From NCBI GenBank assembly GCA_948567375.1, contig OX419761.1, forward strand, positions 56,360,501 to 56,424,500: a stretch of 64,000 nucleotides of DNA, written 5' to 3'. Below are positions 58,301-64,000 of this stretch, in pieces. Within the stretch, counting starts at the first letter, position 1. Every line of letters starts with the position of its first letter. Source of the stretch: Lunularia cruciata. Lineage: Eukaryota > Streptophyta > Marchantiopsida > Lunulariales > Lunulariaceae. Made by a program: the position numbers and the translations under genes. The notes below the pieces were generated by a model. The model was given only the letters and a program-made list of their open reading frames with translations, did no database searches and was not told the origin of the DNA.

Positions 58301-59845
58301 TTTCCTCTATGTCACTTCATGGAATTGAATTTTCTGCATGATGATCTTCTTTGAATGTAACGTTTGCTCCTGATTATATAGTCTTCAATAATCAGTGAAG
58401 TCGCTATTACCAAACCAAACATAATAGATAAATTCTCAAGCTCGTGTGCAGGCATCGTGGGTATCGCCTGCACTGCACGCAGACCACGTACTGTATGATT
58501 ACAGTGTTGGTTTTGTGTTTGTCCTCTTCACCACGTCATATCCATGTCATGAGCAAGCATTCTTGCCTCTTGTAAAGCGCTGCTTTGTGGATATCCTTGA
58601 GACTGGACTTTCTGGAATGAGCTACATGCCCACAGGCAAAAGCTGAGTTAGAACGTTCGATTCAACAGGTCCCACACACAACTGAGCTGCTCGCAACCAA
58701 CTTTTTTTTCTTCCCTCAAGGGCTCAATGGGGTTACAGAATATCCTCAGCTGAGTTTTATTCACGATACCTCCTGTAACAGCGGTTTAGTAAACACAGGA
58801 TCTCTTGTTAGGTTGGCATTTAGACATCTAGATCTAATTGCACCCCAGCTTGATAGCAAGACAAACCACCCCTTTAGTGCCACATGGGCTCACCTGCCAG
58901 ATTTATCTTAGTTAACAACGAATTGGTTAAAATTTACAAGAATGTGAACTGTTCAATTGTGACTGGAATCAACAACAAAAATGAACTAGTACGGCAGTGT
59001 TTCCCGGGCCCAGTGCTACTTTACGTGAATCTTGACTGTACCGTCCATATAAACTCGGCATCTCTCCTCATGCCCACGTCTGGCGTTCAAGATTATCACC
59101 AACCTGGAGGTCTCCGAAACGAGCTTCCTAGATCTCACGATCACTTACTTTTATATGGGCCAGGGAAATTTAACTTAAAGCTCTGAACGGTAGCTAGTTC
59201 TCCAACTATAATTTTTAGATTACACAAGTGCCAATTTCAAAGGTTATTGTTACAAACAACACATCGGGAAGTTTAAGTCTGGACAATCAGTTTGACAGAT
59301 TACAAAGATCTATTTGGTAACGAAGATTCTCCTCCATCGCTTACATCTTCTCAAGAAACTGATAATCACTTGAAAGAATTTCTCTTTCTTCTTCGATCTA
59401 TTTCTAATGGATAATAATTGTACAACTTCAGATTAGAACAGTCCCAGATTGAGGGTTCTGCAAGGCTAAAGCGTGCAGATTTTACTTCGAGTGCACCATT
59501 TGCAACTCAATCGCATATGTCAATGACGTTGTCGATAAAAAAAAAACTGCAATCTGCATCAACTCACCCACTATACTTTGTGTAATTTTAAGCAATGGAT
59601 TCAAATAAACGCTCGTAGCGTTCGCAGAGTTCCTTTGACAATGCACCGTAAATAGTATTGCTGATACCACTATGATGATCCGCCGATCCTAGATCTTTAA
59701 TTGTTTACCTTTGTTCACCATCTCTACATAGTGTACATTTGCTTTTGATGAAATCTTAAATTTTATCCCAAAATCTGTAAGGATAACTTGTCAGTCATGT
59801 TTGAAGTTTTGACGAGTTTCTAAATATTTTTAGATATTAATTTCT
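55301..59845. other. CpG-retaining DNA without a recognised gene
   Basis: Composition resembles the PPDK island rather than the repeats. Open frames are short (the longest about 100 codons, at 58884-59186) and none matches a protein I know. The segment at 58452-58646 is preceded by tgtgcag and could be an exon (ASWVSPALHADHVLYDY), but no partner exon was found. It could hold a lineage-specific or non-coding gene that only transcript data would show. Confidence 0.35.
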
Positions 59846-59911
59846 CATGTATATTCGTTATCCAATACAATACAAGATATTCGATAAAACATCTAATCAC
59901 GCTAGTTGGTG

Positions 59912-59995
<84 letters not shown>

Positions 59996-60037
59996 ACATC
60001 AAATATTGTGGAACATAATAAATAACGAATATACATG
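59846..60037. repeat. (AT)38 microsatellite between inverted arms
   Basis: A pure AT run of 76 bases (59917-59992) is flanked by a perfect 16-bp inverted repeat, catgtatattcgttat (59846-59861) and its complement (60022-60037). Weaker pairing extends outward (ttctaaatatt near 59817 and its complement near 60050). The whole could fold as one long hairpin, as in a foldback element or MITE. Confidence 0.75.
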
Positions 60038-60057
60038 AAAAATTGAATATTTAGAAG

Positions 60058-60894
60058 TATACAATTACTCACCCATAACATATTTATAAATTTTTCGGGA
60101 GGAACTATTCGCTCATACTATCCTAACACATTAGCTTAATAGACCACTACCTAACATACTCACACAGTGAACTTGTATATTCATCACCGAATTGCTGAGC
60201 ACACGTTTTCCCCTATGAAAGTCAACCTACAATGTTGCAACCGTCCAAAAGAATAGCTCAGTTAATGCAAATGTTGAAACAGTAGGATATCTTCGCAACT
60301 CACTCTACCGTCTTTCATTGCAGTCGACCTTAAGCACAAGCAGAATAAGATCTGTACTATATACGTAGGCTTGACCGTTGTGCTTATAAATCGCGTTCTG
60401 ATCTAAAGAATCACGGAACAATGTTATACATTAGGGGGTTTCAGAAATAGATTTACGATGCTCTGTATCTTTTCACATGAAGATAGGTGAGTATTGCGCT
60501 CCTCGCCTTCCGGGCAAGAATGAGAAAATTGATGAAAATAGATTAAATACGAGAACGCAAATGATTGTGCAAGCGAGGGAGAACGTAAATGAATCGCACG
60601 AGCAGGACGAGAACAAGAAATCTGAGCTTACAAAAATGCATTGCACGAGGATTACTGGATCAAGAAAGTATTGACAGCACACTGTGAAGATTTGAAGATT
60701 CCGTGGTGTGAAGATTAGAAGATCACCGTGTGTGACGATTAGGGTGGGTTGTGTGAAGGTGGGAAGGGGAAATGAAATTTGTTTGAAACTATATCTAAAA
60801 TACTCAAACTAAACTAGTACAAGTTACAAAATGAATTTTTTATCTTGTAACTAGCTTGTCATTGCGAATAGAACAAAGTATTGCATTGAGAAGA
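60058..60894. other. Non-coding DNA
   Basis: I see no gene or clear repeat. Two short frames (60473-60682 on - and 60477-60674 on +) lie over each other and have no recognisable motif. Confidence 0.4.
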
Positions 60895-61240
60895 GTAGAG
60901 CATGTCAACCAAGTGTTATTTTTGGTGATTCAGGAATCAAGCGAGGAGGACAAGGTGCTGAATCAAGTGAGGAGGACAGCCTTAAATACAACATGCCTTG
61001 ACCAAGTGTTAATTTTGTTGATGAAGGAATGAAGCGAGGAGTATAGCGTTGAATACAACATGCCCAAACCAAGTGTTATTTTGGTGATGAAGGAATCAAG
61101 CAAGGAGGACAATGTTGAATACAACATGCCCAAAGGATGTTGAGAGCATGTTGGACCAAGCGTGTGATTCATGAATCGAGTTGTAATTTTTGGTGATTCA
61201 GGATTCGAACAAGGAGGACCGAGTTCAAATACAACATGCA
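60895..61240. repeat. Degenerate minisatellite, unit about 70 bp
   Basis: About four imperfect units contain ccaagtgtta, ggtgat(t/g)(c/a)aggaat, agcgaggagga and ttgaatacaacatgcc. It lies directly upstream of the Harbinger-like transposase remnant and may be part of that element. Confidence 0.75.
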
Positions 61241-62518
61241 CAGAGTACTCATGGTGAATTAACTAGAAGTATTAAGAAATGTATACAATGGATTATAAAG
61301 TTAGATTTGGAGACCTCGCATGAAAGATTAGAAGATGAGGATGAATATGGAGAAGTAGATTTAGACATGCTAGAATTATTGATTGGTGAATTGGAGTATG
61401 CACATTTGCATAGATATTTGAAACCTCGTTTTACTTATCCTCAAAGTAGAGAATTTGTGATTAATTATTTTAGAAGTCAAGATGTGAAGGCCTTTTGGCA
61501 GCTTACAAGAATGGAAGTTCATTCTTTTTCAACATTAGTAGACTTGATAAAAACGCATAGTATTTTGAGAAAAAAATACCAATGAGAGCAAACACTTATG
61601 TGGATCCAAGGAGCTCTAGCTCTTGATAGATTAAGGCATCACGGTAATGGTGCTTGTGTTGCAAGGAGGTTAAACATATGGGGCATTAATGCAAGTTTGA
61701 AAATTGCTTTTATAGATAGAGTTATGACAGAAATATTAGATTTGATGAGGAGTCAAGTTGCATGGCTTAAACTGGAGGAGAGGAAGAGGATATCCGCTGT
61801 TTTTACCCAAAAAGGTTTCTCTAGTTGTGTTGGTTTGGTAGATGGAACATTGTTTCCTCTTTCTGCCCAACCCACTATGGATGGAGAAATCTATTTCAAC
61901 AGAAAAGGTTCATATTCTATAAATGGCCAAGTGATTTGTGATGATAAAAGGAGAATTATACTTTATACAAGAGGTAAGTGTTCTATATTATGTTTTAGTA
62001 GGAGGGTGTTCTATATTATGTTTTGTTTTTTGTTTCAGTTTTGGTGGTACTTTATGTACATTTGCCTTATTTTATTAAAGGTTAGATTTGGTTTGTTTAT
62101 TGCAAGGATGCAAGGATCATGTCACGACATGACTTGTTTGAAAAAATCATCACTATGGAATGATTTGAACCATAGAGGAGGATGTTGTAGTTTTGAGACA
62201 AAATAGTATCTTTTAAGGGATTTGGATTATGTACCCATGCATCACCTAGTCCATGCCTTCAAGCAAGCATAAAGAGAGGACAAGCAAGAATTCAACCAAT
62301 ATTTGGCAAAGGCAAGAGTGATAAATGAGTATTGTATAGGAGTTCTGAAAGCTAGATGGCATTCTCTTCATGAACTAAGAGTTCAACTTAAAGACAATAG
62401 TAGAAATTCATATTTGTTGAAATGGGTCTCAATTTGCATTATTTTGCATAACTTTTTAATCGGTAGATCAAACATTTGGTCAAAAGATGATGGAGGATTT
62501 AGCTATGAAAGTTAAATA
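61241..62518 (+). pseudogene. PIF/Harbinger-type transposase relic (DDE_4 family)
   Basis: Transposase of the PIF/Harbinger superfamily, which moves DNA with 3-bp target duplications. Landmarks are RFTYPQSREFV (about 61430), LDRLRHHGNGACVARRL (about 61620-61670) and CVGLVDGTLFPL (about 61828-61863, first catalytic Asp). Further on come YFNRKGSYSINGQVICD, GSCHDMTCL (about 62115-62140, second Asp) and RVINEYCIGVLKARW (about 62315-62360, catalytic Glu). The middle aligns best if 61974-62114 is a 141-bp intron (gtaagt...aag). Stops at 61583-61585 (TGA), about 62204 (TAG) and about 62268 (TAA) interrupt an otherwise collinear frame, so it is a recent pseudogene. Terminal inverted repeats were not found. 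Confidence 0.88.
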
Positions 62519-63244
62519 GATTCAAAAATGTCCTTTAGTGGAATAGAGCTTGGTCAAGAAGAAAGTAAGTCAAGGGTGATGCAACAATGCTTTGCTAACC
62601 ATGCCCACATACTATAATGAAATATGAATATAACGTCCTTTATAATAAAAATATCATTTGCCTAATACTTGTTGCAAAAATAGTTGTAAGAAATGTTTAC
62701 ACTATTTTTCCAAAGCTTATAAAAAATTATCATATGTTGCTTGCCTCCACAAAAACACCACCAAGTTCAAAAATTATATAGAATTTTCTTGGGGACATTG
62801 GGTGATAGTGGGTAATACTAGGTGGCGCTGGGTGATGCTTGCCCGTAGATGCCAGGTGGCATTGAGTGACACCCATTGATGCTCATCCATAGATGTTGGG
62901 AGTTGCCAACCATAGGTTATTTTTTTATTTTGTCCATTGGCACCCCGCGGTGCTTGTCTCCACTCAATGGTGCCGGACTCATTACTGCAAGATGGCATTG
63001 GGAGGCGCTCAGAGGCGCAGATTTGTAAAATAATGGTTGCCGCAAGATGGCACCGGGAGGTGCTCGGAGGTGCAGATTTGTGAAATAATGGGTTGAATGC
63101 GCCTGTTGACAATATGGAGTGCCACATGTTGGCATTGGTTGAAGCTAATGATTTGATATTTTGGGGTGGAATTTGAGGTTTGGAATTTAAGGTTAAGTAT
63201 GTATGAAATTTAAATATCAAGAGTGAATTTTATGATATATTTGT
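62519..63244. repeat. Non-coding DNA with a 55-bp tandem duplication
   Basis: Two copies of gcaagatggca(t/c)(t/c)gggagg(c/t)gctc..agatttgt(a/g)aaataatgg begin near 62987 and 63042. Upstream (62800-62900) short ggtgg/gatgc-rich repeats form a decayed minisatellite. No gene is recognised. Confidence 0.7.
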
Positions 63245-64000
63245 TCATGGTATAGATAATTTTTTTTTGTGGAAGCCTATATAAACCTCCCTTCCTTGTA
63301 AGTTTGACAATTCTAAAATTGACTGGAAGTTTTGGAAGGTTTCGGGGAGGAAATCAGTTGTTTTGGTTTTGCACATTTTGAAACATCTTTGCAGGCCGTT
63401 TTTGGGCTGAACAAGGAGGTTCAAGAGAGGTTCAAGAGAGTTTTGAGATGGGCAGTTTTTGGGCTGAATAAGGAGGTTTGAGAGAGTTTTGAGACATAGG
63501 GACCAGAAACTGAGCATATTTCAAAACTGAGCAGAAATTGAGGTTATTTCAAAACTGAGGAGAAGGAGAAGAAAGTGTTTGGGACAAAGTAGAGGGGACT
63601 TTTGAGAGGAGAGTAGAAGAGAACCATTTAGGGAGGAGAAGTACATTCTAAACACAGTGAGAGCAAGCAAGCAATTTGCAAGCAGTCCAATTCATTTGAA
63701 TTTCATTCTCCATGGCAGAAATCTGGGGTTATGAGAAGATTGTTGAAGGTGAAGACATGAGGAACACACAAGAAGGAGATTGGCTGATTGGATTCTACAC
63801 CATTCAGCACCCAACAAAATTCATCAAATGGTGCTAGCTCAATAAGCATCAAATTTGGACTGCTATAAATGGAATCAAAGAGGTTGATCTTGATGTACTG
63901 GGCCTCAAAATCACATTTGGCTTACATTACCCACATCCCAAGGTATTCCCAATGCTTTCCTCATTCATTTTGTGCAAGTTTTGTTAAGTTTTTCCAGTTT
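63245..64000 (+). other. Possible start of another retroelement (cut by window end)
   Basis: A TATA-like gcctatataaacc (about 63276-63288) is followed by a purine-rich leader with repeated ggaggtt(t/c)(c/g)agagag and gggctgaa units. An ATG at about 63712 opens a frame (MAEIWGYEKIVEGEDMRN) that ends after about 41 codons. The arrangement resembles an LTR, leader and gag start, but no paired repeat or known motif is visible in the window. Confidence 0.3.

Noticed and set aside
61190-61215. tRNA-like ggattcgaac
   Set aside because: Only a T-loop-like string is present; no acceptor or anticodon stem can be built around it.
60895-61240. CRISPR-like array
   Set aside because: Units are imperfect and contiguous with no unique spacers, and the DNA is eukaryotic; it is a degenerate minisatellite.

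Overview
This is nuclear DNA of a plant-lineage (streptophyte) organism. The one intact gene is a plastid-type pyruvate, phosphate dikinase (PPDK) with 20 coding exons and ordinary plant introns. Around it lie decayed plant-type transposons: Ty3/gypsy, Helitron, MULE/FAR1 and PIF/Harbinger. A seedless plant or charophyte relative is my guess, because a retroelement here carries a DNA cytosine methyltransferase domain, which I recall being reported from charophyte algae. I cannot name the species.

Layout. 1-10155: old, CpG-poor + strand Ty3/gypsy copy, cut by the window start, with a 690-bp LTR-like insertion in gag and a 736-bp solo LTR in its 3' repeat. 10156-20313: AT-rich repeats around a wrecked Helitron (- strand, about 13020-17760) that holds another solo LTR. 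20314-36539: a Ty3/gypsy element (- strand) with paired LTRs and a Met-tRNA-like primer site. Its integrase region was hit by a younger 9.9-kb element (21998-31919, 5-bp target duplication) and its gag by a solo LTR (34541-35277). 36540-41050: diverged repeats and a MULE/FAR1-type transposase relic. 41500-50900: gene island with PPDK (43045-50115). 50901-60900: tandem repeats, a 54-bp palindrome, an AT hairpin and much unrecognised DNA. 60895-62518: tandem repeats and a broken PIF/Harbinger transposase. 62600-64000: minisatellite and a possible start of another retroelement.

The main discovery candidate is the element family seen twice (1-10155 and 21998-31919). One continuous reading frame runs gag, two zinc knuckles, aspartic protease, a C5-cytosine methyltransferase domain, reverse transcriptase, RNase H and integrase; the younger copy ends in a PHD finger. 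Its terminal repeats are permuted: B at the 5' end and A-B-A' at the 3' end, in both copies. That resembles the split direct repeats of DIRS-order elements, although this element has a DDE integrase and a 5-bp target duplication. The two copies also share five in-frame stop positions, all explicable by C-to-T change.

CpG content marks age and chromatin: the gene island, the 55-60 kb stretch and the younger element keep CpG, while the older repeats have lost nearly all of it.
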